Position numbers and translations under genes: made by a program | Shown: in pieces, positions 32,343 through 43,502 of the stretch | How the letters are laid out: every line of letters begins with the position of its first letter | Numbering within the stretch: the first letter of the stretch is position 1 | Notes under the pieces: model-generated | What the model saw: the letters and a program-made list of their open reading frames with translations, nothing else | Told to the model about the DNA's origin: nothing | The model's database searches: none | Assembly (NCBI GenBank): GCA_024305745.1 | Contig: JAHRBS010000004.1 | Span: forward strand, 558,001-622,000 | Reading direction: 5' to 3' | DNA length: 64,000 bases | From: Polyporus tsugae | Lineage: Eukaryota > Basidiomycota > Agaricomycetes > Polyporales > Polyporaceae

Positions 32343-33737
32343 TTACTGTTTTCAAAATGATACGGAATCGCATTTCTCGCGCACCGCCTGGGCGCTCGTT
32401 CCAACGGTCGGGCCGGGCAGTGCGATCGGCGCTTAAGCGCACTGATCGTTCCGAGTCGTCGATTCCCTCGTCCCTCCCTCTGGATTCGCAATGGCTCGCA
32501 GGAAGGTATCAACTGATCTCAAAGCCCGCATACCCGTCTTGTTTCTTGACCAGAGGCGCTCTGTTGCAGAAATCTGCGAGATTCTGGGTGTTGCAAAGAG
32601 TATGGTGTACCAGACTCTAGCGTACATTCAGCAATATGGGACACCTCAAAACCCCCTCGCGAGACAAGCTGGCCGCCCCCGTGTCCTTACAGGGGAACAT
32701 ATCCAATTCATCCGCACCCTCCTTGATGAGAAGCCTACCCTCTACCTTGATGAAATCCAGGACCACCTTACTCGCACGTTTGGCATCCGCGTCTCCCTCG
32801 CCACACTTGTCCGCACCCTCCGTCACATCCGCTACTCATCAAAGGCTGTTGTGAAGGGGGCAGCTGAGCGAGACGACCTTCTGCGCGCTGCTTTCATGAA
32901 CCGCATCGCATTGGAGGTCCCTGACCCATCTATGCTCATGTTTGGTGATGAAAGTGCAGTCGATCAATGGGCAGCAATCCGCAAACGTGGATGGGCACCC
33001 CTGGCTTCACGCTGTGTTCAAAGATCCTGCTTTGTCCGAGGACAGCGATATTCATTGCTCCCCATCCTCACAATTGATGGCCTCGTGACCTTCAAAGTGT
33101 TCGAGGGTTCCGTCACAAGCGAGCGGTTTGTGGAATTTCTCTGCGAATTTGTGGTATGCTCCATGTATATGTCTGAATTATGCACATCATGCTAACTCTT
33201 TCATAGATTCCACTCACCACACCATATCCTGGCCCACGAAGTGTGTTGATTTTGGACAACTGTAGTATTCATCATGCAGAAGCCGTGCGGGCACTGGTTG
33301 AAGATGAGGCTTGTGAGTTATAAGGTGTCAATGATTTTGTTACTAATGCTCACAGTCACTTTGTAGTGTGCAAGCTTATCTTCCTGCCACCGTACTCCCC
33401 CGACAGAAATCCTATTGAACTCGCTTTTGGGTTTATCAAATCACAGCTCCGCCGAGCGAACCACGAGCTAGTTGTCTCGGACATTAGCGAGGCGTGCTAC
33501 AAGGTCACACCAGAGATGGCGAGAGGATGGTTTAGATGTGCGGGGTATATGTAACTGATGAAACAATGCATCTACCGTACATAAGCTAGCAATGTAACCC
33601 ACCCGTCGTCGAGTCGGATGTCTCACCGGAACTGAGTGCCCACGGAGAAAGGACATAGGCGCCCTCGCCTCAACCGGACCTGGGCGGCTAGGGCGCGATG
33701 GCGAAAACACGATTCCGTATCAATATGAAAACAGTTA
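32343..33737 (+). mobile_element. Tc1/mariner (IS630 superfamily) DNA transposon, 1395 bp, apparently complete
   Basis: Terminal inverted repeats of about 28 bp (TTACTGTTTTCA... left; the right end is its complement with 3 mismatches) are flanked by TA dinucleotides at 32341-32342 and 33738-33739, the expected target duplication. The insertion splits the F-box pseudogene: removing the element and one TA rejoins the paralogous sequence. The element carries a single transposase gene. Confidence 0.9.
32491..33554 (+). CDS. Tc1/mariner transposase
   Basis: Exons 32491..33153, 33207..33312 and 33367..33554 sum to 957 nt, 318 aa, with no internal stop. The N-terminus has a helix-turn-helix (RRSVAEICEILGVAKSMVYQTL) and a second helical DNA-binding part (GRPRVLTGEHIQFIRTLLDEK). 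The DDE_3 catalytic core follows: first Asp in FGDESAVDQW, second in ILDNCSIHH, Glu in PPYSPDRNPIE, with 35 residues between the second Asp and the Glu. Two short introns interrupt it. The protein could still be active, since all three acidic residues and both inverted repeats are kept. Transposase of this group cuts and pastes at TA. Confidence 0.9.
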
Positions 33738-33894
33738 TAAAGAGTGCAGAGTGTTCGTTACGGTGTGCTTGACGCCAACTAGAGGCTGGTTTCGCCAAAA
33801 GGGTTTTATTGATGGAGTCCATTTGAGGGATAAGAGTTGTTAGAATATTGTATATTCTAATAGGAGGCAGGCGAGGGAACACTAGTTCCGCTTA

Positions 33895-34380
33895 GAATTG
33901 GCGTATTTTCGAGGCGCCCGTATTTCGTACGCCCGTATTTTGAGATACAATCAGTGCGATGGTCACAGCCGCCCAGTCACGGAAGTTGCTCATCATGTAC
34001 TTAGCACCCTGCGGGTGTCTCCTTGTCTCTCGTCATCGTGAATCGTTGCTCCTTCATTCTCCAGCTACTCTTTCATAATGCTATTGGCCGTAAGTCTATC
34101 GGTAAGAAGCCCAGCACTGTGGTAAATCCTATAAAGACTCAAGGCCAACTTCCTGAGGCCGCCTAAGCCAAATTTGCCGAACACCGACTTGGTACCATCA
34201 TGAAAGGGGGCATGCGTATAACAGCCAGTACTTAGATCAAACAAAGTTGGATTGTGCAGCGGAATCCGGGTCGCGACCAAGTCTGTGACTGGGCAGCTGT
34301 GACCATCGCACCAATCGTATCTCAAAATACGGGCATACAAAATATGGGCGCCTCGAAAATACGCCAATTCTGAGCGGAAC
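33895..34380. mobile_element. 486-bp MITE with inverted repeats of about 95 bp
   Basis: The left arm starts GTTCCGCTTAGAATTGG and the right end is its inverted complement with about nine differences, nearly all transitions. TA flanks both sides (33893-33894 and 34381-34382). There is no coding capacity. The size, TA target and long inverted repeats fit a non-autonomous Tc1/mariner- or pogo-type element. It abuts the 5' remnant of the F-box pseudogene. Its ends do not match those of the neighbouring 32343-33737 transposon, so that element is not its obvious parent. Confidence 0.85.
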
Positions 34381-34382
34381 TA

Positions 34383-35979
34383 CTGGAAGGGCATGGGAAG
34401 TCAGCACTTCAGCGAGCATAGTATACGATGGTCATAGCCGTCGACGGTATGCATTAGACAGCAATTGCCAGTGTATATATCGTCCCAGAAGCATGCATAT
34501 AAATAGCGGCTCAATGCTGTCCATGCCCAATATTGCTCAAATATTGAGCAGGAGCTGACGACATGATGACAGACATACTGACCTGCAGTAGGGCCCACTC
34601 AGAATAGTGTCACAGTACAGAAAGCAGGTGATGTGGCATTGTGGCACGTACTTACGACAAAAGGTCACTGGCCATCTCGGTAATGAGAAAAGACAACTTG
34701 TGGGGGCCAGCAGCACCCGTTAGCCAATGGCCAGCTCATGTAAGGAGATAACAAGGGGAATTGAAAGTCCGCTTTAAGTTGTTCTTGATCGAAGCGAGTC
34801 CGATACTGAATGCCACAGTATCTCTCATTTCCCAGTATCTCACCTCCGCTTTGATTCTCTATTCGCATATGGCCAGTGGTCCTGAATCACAGGACATTCC
34901 AGTCCAGATTACTGAGTACTTACTCGCTATATATAAATACTTGAATTTCTCTGAATTTACATCCCATCTCGCGTGCACTGCTGCATAGTACTAGTCGGTA
35001 CTAGTACTGGGATCTCTCCTGAGGACATCATATCCTAGACCTCAAACAATGATGTGCAGCAACCTAGAATAAATTAAGTCAGGCACAGAGTAGCATATGT
35101 AGATGGCCAATCTTTTCAAGAGATGGACATGTTTATGCTCATTTGAGTATCAGCGGCCCGGGTGGCCATCAGTAAAACTGAAAATCTCTGAGGTGCTGGC
35201 TGTGCTGGATTGGCGCCTGTCCAGACGCTCAGACCATTCAGATCCAGACCTTTGGGCATCTATCCTTTCAACTTTGTCCTCCACCCTCGTGTTCTTCTGT
35301 TCTGGCTTTCTGGCTTTACATTTTCCTCTCTCTGGGTTTTGTTTGTCTCTCCGAGCCCATATGCTCCTCACAAACCCCTTGTGACACTTCCAGCATCCAC
35401 TATACCACTAAACAAGCTCAATGGGCAAGACTTGAGGACTCTGTGTGCAACCACATCCGGGAGGGGTAGGATGGCGATCAGTGACAATAATGAAGCACAT
35501 GGGATGGAAGAAGGAAGATGTAAATGGGATGGGGGCTCTCAGATTCTCAGGTGAGTACTAACTTTTGTACATATGCATTCACTCCATGCATGAGAATGAG
35601 ATGGATCCTCAAATGCTTGTCTCAGTGCCCATTGAACTCATCCCTCACCTCCTCACCATCATCTCCCATTCTTCTCCTGTCCTATGCCTCATTTGTATCT
35701 ACAGAAAGCTGTATCAAGACTGGCCGAGGAGGTGGAAGGTCACAACAGCTAATGGATATGCCATGTCACCCATCCCATTATCCCACAGCTCCTGGTGACA
35801 GTGTGGTGGCTCTACAGGCCTCCTGATAGCTTGTAGCATGACAACAGAAGTAAGGGATAGATTAGCCTAGACTTGAAGGCAGAGGATGGCAGGGGCTGTT
35901 AAGCTGCCTATAGATGATGGGAGAGTGAACAAGAGACAGAATCTAAGGTCTCTGAGCCCACGTCACAGCCCTTATATAC
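34383..35979. other. gene-free AT-rich stretch
   Basis: About 1.6 kb with only short open frames (60-115 codons) and no motifs. The base composition is less GC-rich than the gene regions, similar to the adjacent repeats. It probably contains old, unrecognised repeat sequence. Confidence 0.5.
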
Positions 35980-36010
35980 TGTTACGTCTCAACTATTGAA
36001 CTCCTTAGTT
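35980..36010 (-). repeat. 31-bp inverted copy of the LTR terminus
   Basis: The segment is the exact reverse complement of the last 31 bp of the long terminal repeat ending at 37120 (which ends ...GAGACGTAACA). It directly abuts the GGTCC-rich repeat. Confidence 0.8.
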
Positions 36011-36620
36011 CTAGGGTCCAGGAGTCCAGTCAAGTCCGGTCTTTCTGCCCAAATTTTCAGGACCAAGGACTGTGACCTAACAGGACTGGTCCAATTCTGA
36101 AGGACCAGACTGATTTTCCAGTCTTTGCAGGACCGGACCGGACTTCGGTCCGGTCCTTGGTCCTGACCGGTCAAGACCAATTTTGCGGTCCTTATCAGTC
36201 AAGACCGGTCAAAACTGGTCAAGGCCAAATAAGACTGATTAAACAACTGTTCATGGGGGGGATTGAACTGGGAACCTCATGGTTCTGAGCCCATTTGACC
36301 AGCACTACTAACTGTTAGACCAGTGGCTTGTTATTAGCCTATACACATCATTATCTATGTACTATTATCTTGGTGAAATAAGATAACAATTATCTAGATA
36401 AGGAAACTTGAGATAACAGTACATAGATCTGCTAGCATCTAAGCTGATAAAGGCCTACTGGAGCAGTTGTTAGGAATGCCACAACTATGGACTTGGAAAC
36501 AGGAGGTCTCCAGTTCAATTCCTGGCATAAGCACTATAATTCTAAGCCTATAAACTCCTTAATGTAGGACCGGTCAGGGACCGGTCATAACTGGTCCTTG
36601 CAATCTTTGCGGAGGCCAAA
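36011..36620. repeat. dispersed GGTCC-rich repeat with tRNA-like (SINE-like) boxes
   Basis: This sequence is full of GGTCC/GGACC units. Its first about 190 bp recur at 59479-59665. Inside, on the minus strand, TGGTCTAACAG (36312-36322) fits the pol III A box and AGTTCAATCCC (36259-36269) the B box. A second B-box-like AGTTCAATTCC lies at 36512-36522 on the plus strand. No protein is encoded. Classification as SINE-like is inference. Confidence 0.55.
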
Positions 36621-37120
36621 TGTTACAATTGCATACCCAGCCAGGCCCAACGTCTCCTACTACCTCACCGCTCCTGGCTCCCCATGTGACCCTAACCCAT
36701 TCACTGGGGTAGGCATCCTGGAAGCTATTCCGTCCCTTCTGCTCCACGGCGGCGGGCAAACCAAGCTCTACTGACTCCCCACTCTCCTCCCGCAGTCCAC
36801 AGTCCACAGCCCGCAGCTCGCAGCCCACAGTCTGTAGTCCACAGCCTGCAGTCCACAGTCTGTAACCCAGAGACAGTCCACAGCCGGTAGCCTAGAGACC
36901 GCAGCATCCACTCATGTATATAAGGGGCGACACCTCAGTAGTGACCCCCAGTTTTCAGTCTCTTGTGTATTCTATGAGATCGCCCTGGTGGCAATCTTCC
37001 TATACATCCTACATCTCCTAGAGCTCCTCGCTCTAGTATCCAACCTCTAGTCAACAACTAGTTCTTGGTCTAAACATCTGAAATTATCAAACTAAGGAGT
37101 TCAATAGTTGAGACGTAACA
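36621..37120 (+). repeat. left LTR of the outer element (500 bp)
   Basis: It starts TGTTACAATTGC and ends GAGACGTAACA. It contains an expanded run of imperfect units such as CAGTCCA/CAGCCCG at about 36790-36900, which accounts for most of its extra length relative to the right LTR. Confidence 0.85.
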
Positions 37121-37488
37121 TTAGACTGAAAACTTTTATGCTCTACCTCTTCAGGTACAGAGAACCCACAACACACGATCAACAACTGTCACTATAGCCC
37201 GGTGCTAGTAGTGAAGTCCAGACCTATGCCGGAAAGTAACCTCCAGACTTTGACAAGTGAGGAAGTTGCTGCATAGTACCCAGCACAGCCTTGAACACAG
37301 AAGTTCAAGAAGGTCAACAAGTCAACGGACCGACTTATGACAGAACAGAAGGATGTTTAGGCGTATAAGCTATCACAGCGAACCCACCAGCGAAAATTGA
37401 TGGGCTCAATAGAAGGCTCTTCCACAACCGTGAAAGACCCCCAACCAATATTTTCACAAACTTTCCACGCTACACTAGCTAGCCAGAA

Positions 37489-38472
37489 GTGACTCAGAGA
37501 GTTCGTCCGACCATCACATATCTATTTAGGACAATGGAAGAAGAAACAGTTAGGCCACCGACACCACCACCCAAAGACCCCAGATGCAAAGGACTGCAAG
37601 CAGTCCTACCAGACATACCACCACTCCAACCGAGGAACCCCCAACCGAGTAGTGTTACACTACAAGGAGAAAGATTTCCCTTGATAGAAACACCCTTGTC
37701 CAGCACAACACAACCCCGAGTACTCCGATTGAGTCCTCTTTGGCAAGAAGTCAGACTATCCCAAGCCGAGGAAAACATTGTTTGCAAGTCAGGAATCATA
37801 CTCCCAGTCAAAAGAATAGACTCCCGGAAGTACCCATTCAACAGAACTATCCTCAAAAGCTGACAGCAAGACCTCTACCAAAAGCCTCTTTCTATTCAAA
37901 CAGCAGACACCAGTTCACATCTGGGATCTATTCACCATTGTACGCAGCAACCTCAGAGACATCCAAGGCAACAACCCAGGATACGATTCAGACCTAGTTC
38001 GAAACACACTCAAACATCTCCAAGTGATTGAGGGCATATTCAACACCTGGGCATTTTGAATCCCGCTGCCTTACGTTATACTCCCAGATCCATTTGCACA
38101 GTTTATCAAAAACCAAATTTGGTACCTCAAGAACTACATCTTCGACCCAACCAACCTAACGGACCCCACACTCCAACACGACCTCACTACACTCCAGAAA
38201 TACCTCAACACCAAGAAGCTTCTGAACCTACACAGAAGACGAACCAACCAAGCAGTATATGTCTAGCACAGAACTATCGTACATAGGAAAGTATATGCAT
38301 ACTATGCAGACCAGAACCGTGATCAACACAAAGGAACCCGAGGGTGGACACCGTGTTTCTATGAACTCTGCCCAGAAAGGTATCAACACATCGCAGACAG
38401 CAGCAACTACACAGACATATTTGTGCAACCAACACTAAAACAGGAGAAAACCATCAAGACTGAGTTCACATA
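37489..38472 (+). pseudogene. decayed internal open frame of the outer LTR element
   Basis: One frame from about 37862 to 38472 reads as protein (LFLFKQQTPVHIWDLFTIV, GYDSDLVRNTLKHLQVIEG, FIKNQIWYLKNYIFDP, FYELCPERYQHIADS), interrupted only by TGA near 38058 and TAG near 38265. The upstream frame 37489..37863 (Pro-rich) may be another part. I see no zinc knuckle, protease, RT or integrase motifs. The frame is cut at 38472 by the Gypsy insertion. Its family is unknown; it may be a gag-like or captured protein. Confidence 0.4.
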
Positions 38473-38948
38473 TGTTACAACAAAGTTCTCAGTGTGGGGT
38501 CAGAGGTGTGCACTCTCAAAGTGGGCAGAGGATGACGAGGGAGTTAAGCAGTGTTTGTTGTGTCAGAGGTTCTGAGTAGCGACTGGCCAGGGGACAGACA
38601 CTCAAGGGTTCAGTGGGGAGTGAGAACCTCAATGGATTCAAGAGGTCAAACTAAGGAAAAGTACATGGGGGTCTTGTCTCATGTAGGTAACAGGAACAAT
38701 AGTGGAACCGAGGCAACGGGACCCTACAGTGAACAGAGAACAAAGGAGTAACCGAGAGGGGGAGGTCTATTGTACCAAGAAGGACAATAGCATGAGATGG
38801 TCCGGACCGAGGACAATAGCTAACACATGATGTTGTGATCATGTGCCTAGTAAGAGTATAATGGGGTTGAACCTGGTAGTCATGCAGGGGCGAGAGTGAG
38901 ATAGGAATGTCAAAGGGAAAAGATAGAATGGCATACAAGGTGGTAACA
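38473..38948 (-). repeat. 3' LTR of the Gypsy element
   Basis: 476 bp, with 17 differences from the other LTR by hand comparison, 16 of them transitions. Several are TpG/CpA here where the other copy has CpG. Confidence 0.9.
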
Positions 38949-39735
38949 TTACCCCCTGTCTATGGCCTGGCTGCTCCGAAGCTAGGTATAGATGACCTCA
39001 CTGTTATCATCACAGCCAAACGTGGCCTCCATCGAATGACAGTGGTGGTCAAAGGGAACATTGGAGAAGTCCAACTTGCCAGAGTGGTGTGATCTGGTAG
39101 GGGAGGAGATACGCTGCTGCAGCGTGGGGCGAGGAGGAGAGGACTGGGTGCTCTGTCAGTGAGTACAGCAGGAGGAGGACCGAGACGCACTAGCCTCAGA
39201 CTGCATGGTTGCTGTTTGGGTAGATTGACGAGGGGAGCGACAACACCACAGGGGTAGGTCCAGGCTGCACATGGGGGAGTTTGGGGGGGGGGTCCTCATG
39301 CTCCGCTTCCTTGTGCTCGGGTCCCTCGGGGGTATGTTCGATGGGAGGGGCATAGCTGTATCGCTCGTAGAACTCGTCAGGGATCTGGGACCCAAGAGGG
39401 GACTGGTGGAGGACATCGACAATAGCTTCAAGGGTGTTAGCCAGTCAGAACTTGCACTCCTGGAGGTCTTCCTTCACAAAACTAATGGTGTTAATGGCCT
39501 TTTTACAAAGACAGAGGGCAATGTCTGCCTGACGGGCAGTGTTGATGGTGTGGGATAGGGGTTCATTATCTTGGATCTGTCTGAGAAGGAGGTGGTAATC
39601 GGAACAGTTGAGCGAGATGAGGTTCTGGAGGAGACCAGCCATAGAGGCATGGAGTATGGGGGAGAAGACAGAAGTGACGTTGAGAGGGGAGGAGGACATG
39701 TTTGGGAGTTGCAAGGGGGAATTCTGGAGAGTCGG

Positions 39736-42700
39736 TCACATATGATGGGTCTTTTTATAAGCCAGTAGGATATCCAGAGCATTCTGGAGGTTGGACTCTG
39801 GTTCCCAGGAATTTTCCGCAGCAGGGTATCCCACCCACTTGACTAGATATGCCATTCGGCCGAAGCACTTCCGATGTCTGACAATGGCTTCCACTTCGTA
39901 TTCTTCTTCTCCTTCTATTAGGTCAGGAGGGGGAAGGGGGAAGTTGGGACCATATGTGTCATTTTCATGATAAGGGGTCAGGAGGGTGGCGTGGAACACA
40001 GGATGTTTCCTCCATTGCTACAGTAGCTGTAGCCGATAGGTCAGCGGACCCAGGACCTTGATGATTTCAAATGGTCCTTGTCTTTTCATAGCTAGTTTCT
40101 TGTGGTCGGTGGTGAATTGGAAGTTCTTGGCTTCAAGCCATACCTTCTGTCCTTGTTTGAATGGGGTGAAGCCCCTTGTGATACGTTTGACCATGCGCTG
40201 CCGTGCTAGCTCATGGGCTGCTAGGGCTTCTTCTTGGACTTTCCGGAGGTTATCGAGGCGTAGTTCAACTGAGGGAACTGGAGTCTTGGGGAAGACAGAT
40301 GGAATGGCTCGGGAATTGTAGCCCATCATTAAATAGAATGGGGATGCATTGCGTCCTTGTGCAGTGCATTGGTTGTGCATAAACTCAATGTCAGGGAGGT
40401 AGGTGGCCTGGTCTTCTGGGTGATTGGTGCAGAATGCTCAGAGATAAGCCTCTATTTCCTGATTCATCCTCTCTGTTCCTCCATCAGTTTCTGGGTGGTA
40501 GGCTGTGCTTAGGGAGGATTTGGAGCTGACCAAGCGAGTAAGTTCTTGGAACACTTTGGCTGCAAACTGAGGTTCATGATCCAATATGATGCGCGATGGG
40601 AGTCCAAATCATTTGTAGACATGTTGGTGGTAGAGTAGGGTGGTGCCCATAGCATCAATGGTCTTTGTGCACCTGATAAAGATCATCCCCTTTGTAGAGT
40701 CATGGTCTGCCACGACCATGAGGGTGTCAATGCCGCCAGACGGTGGGAGGTCTGTGATGAAGTCCATAGACACCGTTTCAAAGGGGTTGGCATCTGGTTT
40801 CGCCGGAATGGGCATGAGCAGTGGAACAGTTGGATGTGTGTTGACTTTGGTTTGTTGACAGATTGCACAGCCGTGGACATAGTTCCAGACAAAGACAGAC
40901 ATGCCAGGCCACCAGTAATGACGTTGTAGTAGTTCTAGGGTTCCAAACTGTCCTGGATGGCCCATTGGGCACAGGTCATGATATTGCCTGACAATTTCCC
41001 GCCATAGACTCTCCTCAGGAGGGACATAGCACCGATGCTGGAAAAACACCAATCCATCTTTGAATGCCCAGTCTACCAGAGTAGATCTCATAGGGAGTAC
41101 TGAGCCATCTTTGACTGTGGCCAGCGCATCTAGAACCATCTTGTTCTTTGCCTGGGCAGTGCGGATGCATTCAGCAAGGGCTGTGTCAAGTGGAGCAAGA
41201 AAGAGATGGCTTAGTAGAATTATAGTGGAGTCGTTGTCATTTGTTTCCAGATTCAGATGTTGGAGACGTGATAAGGTGTCTGATTGTATTATTTGCATAC
41301 CAGGAATGTGTCAAAGTTTGAGGTTGAAGAGGGATAGGAATAAACTCCATCGAGCTTGTCGCTGATTGACCTTTTGTGCTGTGCGGAAGTAGGTAAGATT
41401 CTGGTGGTCAGAGAGGACTTCAATGGGGTGTGAACTGCCTTCCAAATAGTGTTGCCATTCTTCCAAGGCACAGACAATATCCAGGAGTTCTCAATTGTAG
41501 ATTTTGTAATTCTGTTGGGCTGCGTCAAATGATTTTGACAAGTAGGCACATGGATGCATGTCTCCATTAGCATTGGCTTGTCTCAACACTGCACTCGTTG
41601 CGAACTTGGAGGCATCAGACTCGATGGTGAATAGTTTGGTCTTGTCGGGAAGTATAAGGACTGGGAACTCCATGAATTTGGACTTGAGTTCGTCAAACGT
41701 GAGTTGTTGTTTGGAGGTCCAGTTCCATGGCATGTCCTTCTTGGTGAGGTCATGAAGTGGGTGTGCCAGATCCAAGTAATGTGAGATGAACCATCGGTAG
41801 AAGTTACCAAATCCAAGGAATGACCTCACTCCCTTGACGGAGGTGGGGACAGGCCAGTCCCAAATTCCCTGAAGTTTGGTGGGGTCCATGGCAACAATGC
41901 CAGATTTGATGATGAGGCCAAGGAATTCTACCTCCTGGACATTGAAGAAGCATTTCTCGGGCTTGAGAAACAGGTCATTGTCGCGGAGTCATTGGAGAAC
42001 CTGAAGAGTCCGTGCAGCATGGGTCTTGGGATCCTTCGAGAAGATAAGGATATCATCCATGTAGATGACCATCCAGCCTTCATTGATCATGTCGTGAAAG
42101 ATGTTGTTCATCATCTCTTGGAATGTGGGAGGAGAGTTGCATAGCCCAAAGAACATAATGGTGGGTTCAAATAGTCCTTTGGAGCATTTGAACGCTGCTT
42201 TCCATTGATGTCCCTCTTTGATCCGAACATTGTTGTAGCCAGATCGCAAGTCCATTTTTAAGAAGATTGTAGCTCCTTGGAATTTCTCGATGAGCTCTTG
42301 GACTAGAGGGAGTGGGTACGAATTCTTAATAGTTCCTTTATTGAGGTAGTGGTAGTCTTGGCAGGGTCTGAGGGATCCATCTTTCTTTGAGATGAAGAAG
42401 AAAGGTGAGGCTTGGGGGGATTTTGAAGGTCTGATATAGCCTTTGCACAGGTTCTTGTCAATGAATTCGTTGAGCGCAGTCTGCTCCTTCGGAGAGAGGG
42501 GATAGACCTTGCAGTTCTGGGGGATGAAGTCAGATTTGAGATCAATAGCATGGTCATAAGGTCAGGATTCAGGGAACCGCTCTGCCGGCTTTTTCTCAAA
42601 GACATCTCTGTAGTCATGGTAGAGGTCGGGTACCATGTCCTCAAAAGAATGGGCTTTCTTGCCTTCATGGAGTTTCTGTGCCATTTCCATAGCTGGGTTG

Positions 42701-43422
42701 AGTTTGCCTACAACCCAAGTCTGTTGTCCTATGGAGAACCGTGGAAGGCCTAGCAGTGATTTCCAACGTGTACATCGTCCAATAGTAACTGGGCCAGTAT
42801 GGCCATTGTGTAGGTCAAAGGGAATATCCCGTATGACAGGAGGTTCGTCAGGTTGGAAGATGCTGATCACTGGTTTGCCATGGATATATGAGATAAGGAG
42901 TTTGTCTGGGGCCAGCTCTAGGAGTGGATCATGTGAATTGTCTTCTTCTGGAGAGGTCTCTTCCTCTTTGTAGTGTGGGGAAGTTTGTCTTTCGTTTCCC
43001 TGATCTGGTACCATTTCTACCATGGGTTGCTTTGGTTTGAACAGCAAGGGGGTTGGTAGAGGTGGAGATTCTAGGTTAGCAAAGTCGACTAGGCCCTGCT
43101 GCCAGTCCACCTTAGCATTGGTTTGACAAAGCCAGGGTAGGCCAAGAATAATGTGCTCATTGCCCAGTGCGGTTACCAGAAATCGAGTGCATTGGGTGAT
43201 TCCTGCAATGGTCAGGTCCTTTTGTACACAGTGGGTTATGAAGCCCTGTTGATTGGGTGTACCATTGATATTGAATACTGGGATGGGTGATAGCAGCTTG
43301 GAGCAAGGGAGTCCTTGAGCAAGGGCAAAACTGTGATCAATGAAGATCCCTCCTGCTCCGGAGTCAACTAGGGCATGGGTTTCAATGATTCGGTCATTTG
43401 TGATAGAGACAGGAATCTGCAT
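39736..43422 (-). pseudogene. Gypsy pol polyprotein (PR-RT-RH-IN-chromodomain) with in-frame stops
   Basis: A single frame of 1229 codons covers the whole polyprotein without a frameshift. In order: protease (ALVDSGAGGIFID), reverse transcriptase ([40 protein letters not shown]), RNase H ([30 protein letters not shown]), integrase zinc domain (MGHPGQFGTLELLQRHYWWPG then CAICQQTK), the catalytic region ([32 protein letters not shown]) and a chromodomain ([32 protein letters not shown]). Stops interrupt at 42562, 41989, 41491, 41311, 40609 and 40438 (all TGA) and 40018 (TAG). Five or six fall where relatives carry Arg, suggesting CGA to TGA. Confidence 0.9.
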
Positions 43423-43502
43423 AGATTGGTTGAATATCTCTGCTACAATTACAGAAGAGACCGTAATTTGGGGTCATCCAGACATCAGTACTGTCGACCC
43501 AT

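Larger units (their letters stand above)
30801..33891 (-). pseudogene. F-box gene broken by a transposon, a deletion and a nonsense codon
   Basis: Reading on the minus strand: N-terminal codons at about 33882-33740 (MDSINKTLLAKP, RNEHSALF). A Tc1/mariner element (32343-33737) interrupts exactly before LLIEILHKILELVPDS (the F-box). After WRNTLADSSMLIP about 90 bp present in the paralogue at 46521-48296 are deleted near 32225, shifting the frame. The body then runs intact (QVPLNAVGSD, GSIHLYDIS, LRELALDQVRALPN, LRHVILREFPPSSLRYYL) to an in-frame TGA at 31353-31355 inside a conserved stretch. The same frame continues with MEEVWLYGL to FPDMPGHSDPARRG at 30801. Three independent lesions make this a clear pseudogene. 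Its family is the same as 46521-48296 and, more distantly, 57152-59082. Confidence 0.85.

Noticed and set aside
36259..36322. A functional tRNA gene on the minus strand
   Set aside because: A and B boxes fit, but acceptor and anticodon stems do not pair properly; kept only as a SINE-like signal.
36790..36900. CRISPR-like or satellite array
   Set aside because: Short imperfect units without unique spacers, inside an LTR; simple tandem drift.
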